Positions 15,861 to 29,235 of a stretch of 64,000 nt of DNA are shown one piece after another (position 1 is the first letter of the stretch; each line of letters begins with the position of its first letter). The notes beneath the pieces are model-generated. The model saw only the letters and a list, made by a program, of their open reading frames with translations, was not told the DNA's origin and made no database searches. The DNA lies in NCBI RefSeq assembly GCF_018691265.1, contig NW_024881324.1:8931730-8995729 (forward strand), in the 5' to 3' direction. Both the position numbers and the translations under genes were made by a program. Origin of the DNA: Tyto alba (taxonomy: Eukaryota; Chordata; Aves; Strigiformes; Tytonidae).

Positions 15861-15903
15861 GACGGAGGATGCAGCTGCCCAGGAGATGTCGCCAAAGCGT
15901 TTG
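15861..15903 (+). CDS. GMPR: GMPR short coding exon (residues 219-232 plus first base of Gly233)
   Basis: This is a 43 nt exon with acceptor ctctgtgcag and donor gtaagg at 15904. It translates as DGGCSCPGDVAKAF, the phosphate-binding DGG loop of IMPDH/GMPR enzymes followed by the PGDV.KAF helix. It is too short to be found by ORF scanning alone. It is supported by exact phase continuity with the exons on both sides and by residue-for-residue collinearity with human GMPR. A small CTGCCACT-type tandem repeat lies just upstream of the acceptor. Confidence 0.95.
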
Positions 15904-18900
15904 GTAAGGACACCCCAGTGCCACCCGTCGCACCCTGCGCGTCGCCCGCACCCTCGGCAGGGGTGCAGGAGTCACCCTGACCCTGAATGTGTAATCAGCA
16001 GTAGGTTATGTTCGTCCCTGTGGGTGAATCCGGTGAAATTAATACACCAGACATGAATTTGCTCTTTGGACCAGACAGTCCAAATTCTGCAGGGCTAAAC
16101 ATACAGTGGTCGAAGTCCTATTTAGAAACTATCTGCCAGGTATGCATGGGATACAGCCACTGGGACAGTAATACAAAGAAAACTGATAAGGGTTTCTTCT
16201 GAGTAGGGTTCAAAGATGTCTGTAAAATTGCCAGATCTGGCTGACCTGGGCCTTGTATGGATGAAGAGATGGTGGAATGTGTGTTGGACAGAAGAATAAA
16301 ACAAAAAGGCAGGCCAGATCCCTGGAGATGTTCTTGGGATCAGCTGTCTGCTTGAAGAGATGAGATTTTATTTATACTGTATCCCCTAGAGCTGAGCAGA
16401 TGTCTAAAACATCTAAGTTAATAATTAACAGATTTTGCTCTCATGCCATTAGCTTCAGTGAATTGCACCAGCTCTTGCTGATAGAACAGACAATTTAATC
16501 CATGAGTATTTTCTGTTGGACGTGAAAGCTGCAGCAGTGGGGGGAGTCTAGGTCAGGATTGTCACTTAGCCACAACCTTGTTGCAGCAGCATATGTAAAC
16601 CAGGTGCTAAATGCATCCTGGGCTGACAGGACATTTAAAGACACGCCCCCACCCCCTAAAATGCCAGACCCTTTGGAGATTTCACAGTGGGCTAATACCC
16701 AGAATACAGTGGGACAGCACAGTCTCTCACTGGGATTTCAGGGTGGTATGATACGAGAGATAGCACGTTACAATACAGCATGTCTGCTTGGCAGGAAGCT
16801 TTGCAAGTATGGAAAGCAGGGGCAGGCCTAAACTCAGATTACAGACCTGCCAAGAAAAACTCTGGGCCTCCTGGAAAGGTTGAAACCAAAATCTGTCTTC
16901 TAAGTTTGCAGACAGCTCCTGTTTTTAGGCAGGTCAAATGACAAGGAAGACTTAATTAGAGAATTTTAAGCACAGCCGTGGAGTGATTGCTACCAGCAAG
17001 GAATCTGCTCAGTCACAGGGGTTTCACATCACCCTTGTGTTACCCGGTGGGTGATGTGACAGTAAGGAATAGATAGTTGCAGTTGGGTGATTCTGACATA
17101 GCTGAACAGCAGCATCCACCCTCTTTGACAACAAGATTGTATTAAGAAACCACTCGACCTCTCCTCAGCCCAGCCCACGCTGACTTCATGCTGCCTGCAG
17201 TGAGGCCTTTGTTCTGCCTGGCTGTCTCTGGCTCCTCTGCTCCCCCAGTTCTCGCTGGCATTGTCGTTGGGAGCTTGTGAACTCGGATTGCGACCTCACT
17301 GCATTCCCAGCTGCCTGCACAGAAACCTGACCCTTGGATATGGTCTTTCTCCGAGAAGAGTATTTCCAGAAGTTAGAACAACAGGAAGCAACTTCAAAGT
17401 GTTTAAAATATTTTCCTCTGTGGTGTTTATAGGAAGTCTGAAGGGTCCTTGTAGTCTCTTCAGGCTAACTGAACAGCAGCTTGCTTGAAACCTGTGAAAG
17501 GGCAGATTCTGGCCTTGCTGATTGTCAGGAGGTGCTGGGATTCACAGTGGTACATGTTTGAAGGCTATGACGGGTTGTCCCTGGGACAGAGGAGCATCAG
17601 AAAGTTGAGATTATTCAGGCAGGAGTTCTACTCTGACAGTAGGCCAGACAGATCAGTCTGACCCGTGTGTCACAGGTACAGAGCTGGAACTGATACCCTG
17701 ACGCAATAAACTTACCATATCTGGTTATGTATAATTGAGGTAGACACACTGTGGACATCTGACTAACTGGAGCCAGGTGTGCATTTGTCAAAGGTGGGTA
17801 GTAAAATAAGCTTCTAGGTAACGTTACTACTAGGAGTGTTTATTGAATGCTATTCAGGTGATTGGCTATGTGAGCCATGTTAAAGATAGCCTCCATGCCC
17901 AGCATTTACAAGTCAAAGCCTTGATACTGATACTGAATTGTCTAGCACAGACCTCTGTGCTTGCGGGGGGAGAGCCTCTTGTGGGAGAGAAGTTACATAA
18001 ATGGATTGGATAGCAGAGACCACGTGCTGAAACATACAGATGTACAATTTCACCTGGGGATAGGGGCCTGGACAAAGCATGGACAAGAGACCCAAAGAGG
18101 ACTTTTGGTTAAACTGATTGTACTGTCTTTTTTTGGAGGATCATTGTAAAATCTTCATGAAAGGGATGTTGAGGTGTTCATTGTAAAGCAGTGACAAAGC
18201 AGCCATTTGAATCATCAAAACTGTGAAGGAGTCCCAGATGTGAAAAGTGGCTGAAGGTGTGACAGGAGGAGGCAAGCTCATGGGAACAGGAGGAGCAGAG
18301 TGGATTGAGTGCAGGTGAAGAGTTGTGAAGAACCATGCAGAAGATGCTGGGAAGCTTTACAAGTGGAAGGTGACACCGTAGACTGGTGTTGGGAGTCAGA
18401 GGCAGACTGGGAGTTTTGACAGAGCAGAAACAAGGTAGAAGCCTGTTTTAAAAAGCAAGGAACAGAAGCACTGAAGTTGGGGGACAGAAATGCTGGGATT
18501 AACAGATACTTTGGGAGAGCTTGCTGGAATTCGGGAACTGCTGGATGGGAACCTCAAATGGACTTGGGAAACTGAAGATGTCACTGCCAGCTGGATATTG
18601 GAGATGATAATGGAGAACATGTAGGTTGATCAGAAGGAAGAGAGAAGTTTTGATGCAGGAATGAGAGAAAGCATGAACTTTGTGGTGGGCTTTCAGATGG
18701 TTCACATAACTGCACCCTTGGAAAGGCTGATAACATGAACACATTTCTCAGAATGCCCCAGGGAGGCACTACTGTCTCCTTTTTTTAAAGATGAGAAGTC
18801 AAAGCGCAGAAATACTAAGTTCAGTTGCCTGAGGTCACATATATTTTTGTGACACAGCCAGGAACAGAATGTGCCTTTTGAATCCTACGCCAGCATCTTT

Positions 18901-21900
18901 AACACAATACTGCTGTTCCTTACAGCAGTGGTGAGAAGCGGTACAGGAGCAGGGAAAGAAAAGGAAGGAGAAATCGTGTGGAAAAGTCAACTGGGGACAT
19001 ATACTGGTTCCAAAATATACCTGTCAGGTTCCAGAATGCACCTGACAGATCATACTGGCTTTTTTTTCCTGTTTTCACTAGCTCTGTGTGTGTATTCCTA
19101 CTGTTGCAAAGGCTTGCTGGCTCAGCTGGCATACAGGTGAATTGTTGATTCCAGGACCAGCTGTGGCCCAGGCAAACTTATGCTGCATCTGCCTGGAGGG
19201 CTGCCCGGGCTCCAAAGCCAGGCTGACTCCGGCTGAATTTGTGCAGAGCCAATCTGGTTATCAGTAACTTGTATTATCAGGTGTACAGAATACATCTGAG
19301 GGCCTCCATCCAGATCCAGCAGGACTGTGTGAGGGTGCTGCGGGATTGGGATGGTGTCAGCACACGTGTTCTGTAACGGCTTGGAAGAGAAGGCACTGGG
19401 AAATGTTAATGAGCAAAATCAGCCCAGATACAGTGTAGGCCTCAAGAGGGAAGTCCTCCCCAGCATCAGTGCTTTGAAGTGGCGTTGTGTAGGAACAGGA
19501 CGAGCACAGCAAATTCTGGGTGAGCTACTGGGATGCTTGTATGCAACGCATCCCATCGCATCCTGTATTGTCTAGGGGATCGATTCAATGGCACGTTGTC
19601 TGTCTGTACTTGAAAATGAAACACTGCAGCTGGATATTGCAAACATGACCGGTGCTTCTGGTCATACAAAACCCCATGCATAAGTAAAGAAAGACCATGC
19701 TAAAAACTATAGCCTCCTGGTTGGATGTTAACTGGTACAAAAGTAGTGGAACAGACTTGAAATTTTCAGCCATCTTTGTAACACTGAAGCAGGGTAGAAA
19801 GTTCTGGAGAGCATTGGAGAAGTATATTTAATATGAGCTTGTCATTCTTGGAGCTGCAGGGCAGTAAGCATGTGTCATTCCAATGTTTAGACATGCTGTG
19901 GCTGATATAACATGGCTCCTCTCTTCTGGAAGAGCTTGATGAAGTATGTTGTAGGTTGCAAAAGTTACTCAAGTTGGATGAGTTTCAATCCTGTAATTCA
20001 AACATATTTGCTTTCCTCCCAAAATACGCAGTCGAAAGAAAACTAATAAATAGATACTTCAGTGCAGAGGAACCAAAATTCCGTGTTTCTGAATCATAAA
20101 TTTCATGTGGCTGTTTTTGCATTAGTAATTTGAGGGCTGTGAGACCCATAACCACAGACAGGACTAGAACTGGGGATTGGGGGATAGTATTGACAAGGTG
20201 AAGAGTCCAGAGTGTCCTTTGGCAGGCCTTTGACTTGTTTAAACACCCTCTTTGAAACCTTGTCCCCAAATCTGTCCCTCCTTCCTTGTGTTGTCTTCTT
20301 CCACCCATGAAGAAGACATTAACTAGATTTCCCAAGGTACTTATTTTTTGCGAAGGTGGAGCAAGATTGTACCAGGTAACAACTGGAGCTCCCCACCAGT
20401 AATTGAGAATGTCTTAAAGGATGAGCGTTCCCTTAGTTTTTGTCAGGTTAATAGTAGTATCAGACGTGAGTCAAATGGAGGCTTTAAAACTCAGCGATCT
20501 GAAACAAGTGAGCTCAGGAAAAATCTGCCAGGTAGCTGGCATGATAGGACACCTGCATGGGTGCCTGGCTGTAAATACTGCTCGTGATGTGCTCAGCAGT
20601 TTGGCACAAACCTCATTTTTAATATCCCTTTACGACGGACATACTGTTCCCTTCAGACAACAACCAGGCGAAGGGAGGCGAGGCCAGCAGAGCAGCTGGG
20701 TGCCCTGCTCCCCGGCATTGCAGCTAGGTCTGCTCTTCAGCAAAGGGGTGGAGGGAGGGAACTGGCTTTTATAAATCAGTGCACACGCCACAGTTGTCAT
20801 GTATTCTGAGATCAAAATATTCCCAAATTCAGGTTTATCTGCAGAGCTTTTAAACAGATGGCAGAAGCCAAACAGATTTGATAATGATTTCACTCTTCAG
20901 GTTTCAAGGTCCAGTGCTATTGTTTGGATAGTGACAGGGATCAGAGCAAATTCTAATGCCAGATTTACCTAGTCTGGGGTTTCCCCAGAGTTTGGACATG
21001 TTCATAACAGGGTGGGGTTAGTTGAGGTTCATCTGCTTTCTATGAAGTGAGGTGTATAACCCTGTTCTTTTGCCAGTTCTGGGAAGAAGCTGGGCAGAAG
21101 GGGAGGCCTGTTCTTACACATACATACTGAAGAAGCAGAGAGCCTGAACAGGAAAATGCTTTGTTTCAGGGATGGGTCACCACAGGCTCATGAAAGAGTA
21201 AAAGCCAAACTTTTCCAAGCAAGACTAGATATGTTAAAATATCACAGGAGGAGCTGCTGGTGGAATAGTTCCAGCCCAGCTGGAAATACTGGAATTCACA
21301 GTAGAAAATAGAGTGATTCTAAAAAGCCTTCTTCCTGGTCTTACTCCTGGTGGAATTGATTTCATGATCTGCAAAGGCAGGGGAGATGGGCAGACTGAAA
21401 GGCATGACTGAGTAGTCAGTGTTGTTACTCGGTGTAGTTGTGGGTTAGACCTCCTCTGTGGTGCATGCTGAGTACCACAGAACCTAGGGGTGGTGGTCCT
21501 TGGCCCAGCGTTTTTAAACAACAGGAAGAAGATACAGCCCCATCCTGATCTCTTTGACAGGGGATCACCCAGACCTGCACTGAACTCGTATGGCTGATGG
21601 ACCTGAAAAATCCATCATTTTATTAAAAAATCTTTTTGTTTTATGTCAGTGTTGGGAGGAGTATGTTATATTCGTGTGTTTGCATGTATGTCCTTCAGGG
21701 TACATTCCCACTCAGAGTTTGTAACCTAGAAAGGTCTTGAAGGAGGAGCTGTCCTCTTCAGTGTACAGCACGGAGCTCCACAGGTCCCAGCTCTGTGATT
21801 AGGACTTCTGAGTACTGCAGTCACAACAGGAGTTACTAAGGAACTGTGCTCAGATACTATTATGAAGTAAAGGATTAAATCTGAATTTGAAAGCAAAGAG

Positions 21901-22174
21901 TGTGGTGTGAAGTATAATAATCTGTATCTTTGTCATCACAACATAAAAGGATTCTTTCCCTTTAAAATATCAGAGAAATACAATTCAGCATGTGTTAGTT
22001 CTTCATTAAAGCATTTCTTCCAAGTTTGCTGCATCTCTTACAGGGTAGGGGGGACTCTCTGTACCAAAGTATTTAGGACTGGCTATTGTTGTTGGAGGCC
22101 ACTGTGTTCTTGCTTTGTTTTATCACCCTTTTCTCCCTTCCCTGCTTCCTTACATGTCACTTTGCTGATCACAG
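15904..22174 (+). other. GMPR: GMPR intron between coding exons 15861-15903 and 22175-22334
   Basis: A 6.3 kb intron. A MIR-like relic sits at 18781-18917. Otherwise only chance ORFs are visible, none with recognisable motifs. Confidence 0.85.
18781..18917 (-). repeat. MIR-like SINE relic, best preserved of the set
   Basis: The order of blocks tttaaagatgagaagtcaaa, gttcagttgcctgaggtcac, acagccaggaacagaat and gccagcatctttaacac follows antisense MIR through the core and into the tRNA-related head. The copy is diverged and has small gaps. Confidence 0.6.
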
Positions 22175-22334
22175 GAGCCGGTGCTGATTTTGTCATGCTT
22201 GGAGGAATGTTTGCAGGCCATGACCAGTGTGCTGGAGAGATTATGGAAAAAAATGGCAAGAAAGTGAAACTCTTCTATGGAATGAGCTCTGATACAGCCA
22301 TGAAGAAGCACGCGGGAGGTGTTGCTGAATACAG
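22175..22334 (+). CDS. GMPR: GMPR internal coding exon (residues 233-285 plus two bases of Arg286)
   Basis: The acceptor is gctgatcacag and the donor gtatga starts at 22335. The exon reads [16 protein letters not shown], then [22 protein letters not shown]. The LGGM.AGH block is a nucleotide phosphate-binding segment and YGMSS is the conserved loop that precedes the active-site flap. The exon enters in phase 1 and leaves in phase 2, and the last codon (Arg286) is completed by the G at 31886. Upstream intron sequence happens to be open in the same frame, so a naive ORF begins about 270 nt too early. Confidence 0.95.
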
Positions 22335-23787
22335 GTATGAATTCCACATAGGAGCAATTGCAGTGAGCCAGCCATCCAGTAACATCTGGAAGGGAACTGT
22401 GCAAAAGGCACCTGTTGGAATCAGGCCCATGCCTCTGTTCCTGTTTAGGAAGCTGTTACCAATACTTGCAGCAGGAGATCTGGGGGGAGGGATGACATCA
22501 CGGGGGAGACAGGGAGAAGGGGCTGGGGGTGGCTAGCTAAGAGCAACCTTGTTCACTCGATTGCAGCCAGTGCCGTGGGCTGTCACTGCAGCACTAGCTG
22601 CGTGGTCTGCGAAGTCATTAGGCACTGTTCTGACTTACGGGTTTCTAGGGATATGTATGAATTATATGCTGGAACATGGAATACCAGGCTGCAGTTTCTG
22701 ACCCTCTGCTTGTCCAGGCTGGGTGTCCTGTTGGTGTATGGGTCCCTGGCTAGCCCACACGCTCCCTTCTGTTTGCAGAAAGTGGATGCCTGGTGAATTG
22801 GCAAAGCTCAGCTGGGGTTTCCCCAGGGTAGAGTTGAGTTACAGCTGTAACACTAGTGAGGTCCCAGGACCTCCAAAGCACTCTCAGTTACAGACTGTAG
22901 CCCCAGGACTCCCTCCTGCATTTGTTGGGCACTCTTAGGTGACAGAATCCTGCTGTAGAGGTTTTCCACCCCTTTTTGGGTAACAGAGCACCAGAATAGC
23001 CCCAAATCATGCAGTGTGCGGGAGCTTGGGTTCTGAGCTAAAATCCTTAGGGGAGTGGAAAGAAAGACGGGCTTTGCGAAGGAATCTTGTCCATTGCTAT
23101 TTTACTCTGGAAAGTGCTGACAATTTTGACTTTTCAGAAAAGCAGATGAGTCCAGAAAACCTCTGTGCCTTCTGTCTTATGAGTGGCAGGTATAGTCACT
23201 GCCCTTAGGCAACGTGGTTCTTGTATACTTTGTTAGAGAATGTTTCCTGTCTTACAATATGTGTTGGTTTATTGAGGGGTCCCTTTTGAGTCTTCTCTGC
23301 TGGGGTAGATTCAGGCTCTGGTCCCATCTTTTAAACTGCTGTTTGTAAGAGTCTCAGAGCCAGTGACCTTACCTACTGTTCCAGTCATTCAGGACTGATG
23401 AGTTTTGTTGTCCATAACTGCTGCAGCTGCTTCAGCATTTGGGTTTTTCCCAATGTGTCCAGCTGCTACCAGAGGAAGAGTTACAGCACTGTGAAGGTGA
23501 CAGTGCAGAATGTAATGCGGTATGAGATCCACAAAACAAAACAGAATTCACACTTCGACACAGAGGCATGCTGATAGGACCACAACAATCCCAGACATCA
23601 TGCTAGATAGAAAGCATCTTTGATCCCACCTCCTGTCCTCCACCTCAACATTTGGTTTTGTGATTTTTGTCTAACACTTCTGAAGAGTTAAAATGCACCA
23701 TAAAAATGTGGGCTAGTTCACCTAGCACTTCACAAAGTGGTAAGACACAGCCTACTTTGGAACATTGACACCCCTCTCCTCTGGCCT

Positions 23788-24706
23788 AAATCATAGAGCA
23801 GTTTGGGCTGAAAGAGACCTTTAAAGGTCATCTAGTCCAAGCCCCCTCAACGAGCAGGGACATCTTCAACTAGATCAGGTTGCTCAGAGCCCCATCCAGC
23901 CTGACCTTGAATGTTTCCAGGGATGGGGCATCTACCACCTCCCTGGGCAACCTGTGCCAGTGTTTCACCACCCTCACTGTAAAAAATTTCTTCCATATAT
24001 CTAGTCTGCATCTACGCTCTTTTAGTTTACAACCATCACTTCTTGTCACAATAGGCCCTGCTAAAAAGTTTGTCCTCATCTTTTTTATAAGCCCTCTTTA
24101 AGTACTGGAAGGCCTCAATATGGTCTCCCCTGGAGCCTTCTCTTCTCCAGGCTGAACAACCCCAATGCTCTCACCCTTTCTTCACAGGAGAGGTGTTCCG
24201 TCCCTCTGATCATTTCTGTGACCCTCCTCTGGACCTGCTCCACCAGCTCCATGTCTTTCCTGTGCTGAGGGCCCCAGAGCTGGAGGCAGTACTCCATGGG
24301 GGCCTCCCCAGAGCAGAGCAGAGGGGCAGAATCCCCTCCCTCGACCTACTGGCCACGCTTCTTGTTACACAGCCCAGGATACGGCCGGCTTTCTGGGCTG
24401 CGAGTGCACATTGCCGGCTCATGTCCAGCTTTTCATCCACCAGCACCCCCAAGTGCTTCTCTGCAGGGCTGCTCTCCATCCCTTCATCCCCCAGCCTGTA
24501 TTGATATCAGGGGTTGCCCCGACCCATGTGAAGAACCTTGCACTTGGCCCTGTTGAACCTCCTGAGGTTCACAGGGGCCCACTTTTTGAGCTCTGGATGG
24601 CATTCCTCATCTGAGGCGTCAGCCGCACCGCTCGGCTTGGTGTCACCTGCAAACTTGCTGAGGGTGCACTTGATCCCACTGTCTGTGTCATTGGTGAAGA
24701 TACTGA
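23788..24706 (-). mobile_element. CR1 LINE, 5'-truncated 3' end
   Basis: On the + strand this reads as the familiar antisense bird CR1 3' end, starting tcatagagcagtttgggctg and including catctagtccaagcccc, ccagggatggggcatctacc and ctgggcaacctgtgccagtg. On the - strand it encodes the C-terminal part of ORF2 in pieces: [20 protein letters not shown], then ILGCVTRSV, then RLDIWKKFFTVRVVKHWHRL and EVVDAPSLETFKVRLDGAL. It is truncated at its 5' end, as is usual for LINE insertions, and has several frameshifts. It is better preserved than the copy at 6205-7085 and so probably inserted later. It lies antisense to GMPR. Confidence 0.96.
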
Positions 24707-25325
24707 ATTATTATGAGCTTCTAGACTGCAATAACTATGGAGACTAAGGAAAGCTAGTGGTAGACATTGTACAGGAGAGACCTGGAGACAAATGAAGTCA
24801 TTAGCTTTCTTGGTCTGGCAGAAAACCCAGGCTCATTAAAAGAGAAGCCTGTGTGAAAATGGGGAAACAGAGAGCTTGTGGACATTATGCTTACTTGATA
24901 GACTGTGCTTACTAGACACGGTCTGGTTCTTCTAAGGAAGACTTCTGAAAAGAAGAAAATCAGTTGGACATAGGGATAAGAGATGATAGTAAAGATTTTT
25001 TCAACAGCAAAAAAGCTTGTGATGAGTTTTGGCAAGTTCAAAGGGCATTTGTTTTTGCAGGAAAAAGAAAGTATTTCTTAACAAGCAGAAATATACAGTG
25101 AATACTGTAGTTTGAGGAGAACATGTGTATCCTTGTAGATTTTTAAAGCCAGGACTTTTCTGCATCTAATAGAATGAGAAGGGAATAAGGATACCTTTAC
25201 CTTCTGCCTGAGGAGCATGTACATGTCCTTCTTGAATGGCGTGTACCCTTTCTTCTTTACCTGAGCCCACGTACCTCTTTCTGGGGCTCAGATCAGAAGG
25301 TAGTGAGCAATGTGAAAGGGATTTC

Positions 25326-25342
25326 TTTTTTTTTTTTTTTAA
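25326..25342 (+). repeat. Poly-T run
   Basis: T homopolymer of about 17 nt in the last GMPR intron. No flanking element is recognised. Confidence 0.8.
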
Positions 25343-28300
25343 TCTTATATGGGGCTGTGTCTGTACCAGTTAAAAGCACCGCTATCTGCAGGATATCTGG
25401 CTACACTGAGGACAGCTTAGGGGAGCAACCCATGTGACTGGCTTTCCACCTGGTTGACCTGCAAAGCTCTTTTGGCACTGCAGGGTCAGTATGCTTTTGC
25501 TTTCAAGCAGAACTGTTTATTTGCAGAAGAAGGAGCTGCACAAGGGTCCATCTACATCTGAGATGAGCTGAAATGATGCACCAGAAAGATGCGCTGCGTA
25601 CCTCTGAGCTTTGATTCACTCTAGGTTCATATGCCAGTTCCCCAGAAGCAGTGTGCAGTTTGGGGGCTTCTTTTGTCCCCCAGCGAATCTGCTTGTCATC
25701 AAAGCCTCCGAACAAATGGTCTGAGTGGACAGCACTAGTCATTATCTCATAATTTAAAAGTAGCAGCTGCCAGTTACACAGAGGTGCTGGCAACCTTTTG
25801 TGCACACGAGGATCACTTGCTGCTCTTTGCTACCCTGTGCTTGTGTCAGCCCGAGTGTGGGAAAGGCCTGATGCTGGTCGGGCACATAGTTAATGGCAGC
25901 TCCCCGAGAGATCACAGAGCAGCCCCAGCATGCTGCATGGAGCTCAGTGCAGCACAGGCGCTTAGGGCCTGGCCACCACAGAGCTGGTGAAGGTTGCAGG
26001 AGAAGTTTGATCAAGCTTGCTGTGCCAGTGGGCCAAAGGACTAAGGCAGCTGTTAAATTCTGCTCCACGTAGTTCGGTGCGTGTGTGTGAGCTGGCAACA
26101 AAATGTATTGCTGGCAGGAGGAGCAATTGCCACTGGTCTCCCTTAAAAATGAGATCAAGTACAAGTATTATGTCGTGTAGTAGTAAAGGATGTACAGAAG
26201 GGTGCTGTATTTGGCTCAGTCTAGACAGACCCTTTCAATTCCTAAAGGGGAGCACTACACAAATTCTGCTTGATCCATAGCTGTATTTTAAATTGCATCC
26301 TGATTTTAGAGTCCCCTGGGGATCAAGTTCTGAAACCTTTTCATCAACAAGGGAGCAGAAGCACAATCTGAAACTTTTAGTCCCTGTTAAGGTATTTTTT
26401 GTGCCACTAATAGGTAACCTAGAAGGAGTCCCCCAGTCTACTGCTAGCTACAACAGCTCCAGACATTATATCTGTAAGCCTTGGCTCTGGAAGGAGCCGA
26501 TTTGCATCTTGTTCACATTGCAGCCGTGATGCAGAGCTGGCTACCCACACCAACCTTGGGCTTGGGCTTGCTTGGCCTGTCCCAGAATGAGTGTCACTGG
26601 TTTAAAAATAGCAAGTATTAGTTATCCAGCACTGTAAATGTGCTGGGCATTGAAGGGACAGTTGGAAACAGGGCAAGGCTTTCCTTTGAATTAGTCTTAC
26701 AGGAAAAGTTACAGGAAGTTTAATCACTTACTAGTTTAGCTTCTAGCAAAGTTGAACCAAAAGGGTTCTAAGTCAGCACTTTAAATGCTGGATACCCCAA
26801 ACAAGTCAAGTCAGTGAGGCTTCTTTACATGCATTTAAAAAGCCCAGCTCTAAGTCTGTATCAGTGACCCCAATAAGCTGGTTTGTCTTTAAAAGAGCCT
26901 GAGCGCTCACAGTGTTTTATTCAAGCATTGGGGAGCTCAGTGTGGTCAGCCCCCTGCAGAATCTGACCGCTTTGTCATTTCATCTTTGCAAAATGACACA
27001 TTTTGCCTGGAGAAACCAAGCCTCCAGCAAACAGTTAAATTAAAATTGACAGGTAAGGTGAGATCACTGTATCAGGGAATAAAGTCATGACAGTAGTTGT
27101 TTCTGTAATGAATATGTCAAGTTGATCCCATTTAATTTTGTATGAAATCTGTATACCTGGTTTAATTACTTTTATGTCATTTATATATTGGTTTATTTTT
27201 ACATTTTTACCTCTTTCCACAAGGAACGTGGACTAGAGCTGGGAATTTCTGAAAGGCAATTATTAAGTTTCTTTTATGGGAGAAAATAAATAAGGCAAGC
27301 AGGAACAGAGACCACATGCAGTATTGTTCAGCTAGAGCCAATTTGCTTTTGTTAACCCTTTTGAGATTTCACAGGTTGTGGGTGAACACTGCAGCTCTAC
27401 TGTGGTCACTCATCAATTCACAGCTGCTACTAAGCAGAGCCTCTGATAGAATCTCTGCCGAGAGCATCTGAGCACACCTTTCCCAGCTGCTGGGAGACCC
27501 AATTGCTCGGTCTTCACCTTCCTTCTCTGAGAAAGGGTTAGTTTTGGGTCATAACTCTGGGAGAGATGTCGGAGCTGCAAATCCCTCAGCCGTTCCTGCT
27601 GACTTGCTTATGCAGCTCTCTGCCATGCGTGCCAGCGTTTGTGACACCCCTTGCAATCCATGAGTGGCCTGGGCACAGGCATTTGTTGCTGGCAAAGCAA
27701 TGTCAACTTGGGGATTTTTTACTTAGTTTCATTTATTGCCAGCTAACATAAACTTCTAATCACTGTTGGGTAATGGAACAAACACGTAGTTAAACACATT
27801 TCCTCCCTCTTTTTCAGACACCACTTAAGCCAGACACCTCTCTTCACCCTGCCATGTCTCAGCTCCCCTTATTTCCACCACAGGTCCCACTCGGTCTGTC
27901 CCAACTCCTTCCGTGAGAACAGGGGTGGCACAGGACGTTGTGGTCATGCTCGTAGTGATTTCGGTCTGCCACTCCTCCTTCTTACTGTGCCTGCTCCATC
28001 GTGAGTTCTCCACAGGCCACAGGCCCTTCGTGGCTGCCCCTGCTCTGGCGTGGGTCACCCGGGGGCTGCAGTCCCTTTGGGAGCGCACGCTTTTGGCATG
28101 GAGCACCTCCTCTCGAGCGTGCATCTCCAGCTGCGTGTCTCCTCAGGCGTGTCCAGGTGTGTCTCCTCTCCCAGTGGCTGCTGCTGGTTCTTAACTACAC
28201 TTGTGCGGAGGTGTCATGTGCTCCCCTGACTGGCTGAGGTTTCGGTGGCTCACACCATTTTCAGAGCCAGGTGGCACCGTCTCTGTGACTGGCATGAAGC

Positions 28301-28387
28301 AGATCATGGCCTTCTCCCACACGGGTCACACGGGCAGCCCTTGCTACCCAAACTCTACCATCTGTGCCCAACACAGCAGCCGCGTGT

Positions 28388-28570
28388 CTAACAGTTGGGT
28401 GCTCATGTAAACTAACTGGGTGCTCATTCATGTACTAACAGGGTGATTGGGCATAAAGTAGTTGGGCACGCATGCGTGAACTGGTTGGGTGCTTATGCAA
28501 AAATTAATTGGGCACTCATGCATTAATTTATTTAGTACTCATGCATGAACTAATTTGGCACTCACACAAG
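28388..28570 (+). repeat. Degenerate ~23 bp tandem array, cluster 1
   Basis: About eight imperfect copies of a unit close to actaattgggcactcatgca plus tga. Examples are ctaacagttgggtgctcatg, attaattgggcactcatgca and actaatttggcactcacaca. Copies diverge by roughly a quarter of positions. The same unit recurs at 30131-30229. I do not recognise a named family. Confidence 0.75.
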
Positions 28571-28644
28571 AATGCAGCAGGCCCAGCAGTTTACGGCACC
28601 CCTCACCTCTGCAAGGCACAGAGAACTCTTTGAATGTTAATCCA

Positions 28645-29235
28645 TAATGAACTCTTTCAACATCATCACAATCTTAGTACACGTCAGTTATAAACTCCAC
28701 TCTTCCTCCCTTTGGACCAGAGAGAAGGGATTAGTAGGGAACAGTACACTCACTAAAATGTCACTCTTCCATCCTGAGCACCGTGTTAAAGGGGTTAACG
28801 TCACGGTTTGGTTATATACCCATCACAGACCCCACCCCTGGCCCAGACTGCAGCAGTTAAAGGTGCAACAACCTGTGCATAGCCTTAGTAAAATTTCACC
28901 ATCAGTAGGGTCTGGGCAACATGTTACACCTGTTACAAACTCTTCCCCTTTCCCCTGGGGACTAGAGTATTGGGGTTAACATTAACACAGCCTGAATATA
29001 TACTCAGTGCAACCTTCACCCCCTCGACCCTGTGGACAAGACTACAGAGGTTAATATTACAACAATCTGAGCACAATGCTTATTACAAACTTCATACTTT
29101 GTTTCTGTAAAACACATAACCAGGAAAGCCCCAACAGCTTGAATTACCCATTACAAACTCCAGCCCCTCACCCCTATGGATCCCTATCAGGGTTAACATC
29201 ATCATAATCTGAATGCTTGCTACAAATTTTAAGAC
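28645..29235 (+). repeat. Degenerate ~70 bp tandem array
   Basis: Recurrent blocks appear in a fixed order: GGGTTAACAT, then aCAatCTGaat, then TTACAAACTyC, then CCCCT followed by tGGAC.aGA. Anchor positions of the TTAACAT-like block are about 28659, 28796, 28854, 28975, 29050 and 29192. Spacings are about 60-75 bp or double that, suggesting about eight units with some anchors eroded. The array is old and diverged. Not recognised. Confidence 0.65.

Noticed and set aside
21907..22536. 209-codon ORF covering a GMPR exon plus flanking intron
   Set aside because: Only 22175-22334 matches GMPR and has proper splice sites. The rest is intron that happens to be open.
28388..28570. CRISPR-like repeat-spacer array
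   Set aside because: The units are contiguous and diverged with no spacers, and the genome is vertebrate. It is a degenerate tandem repeat.
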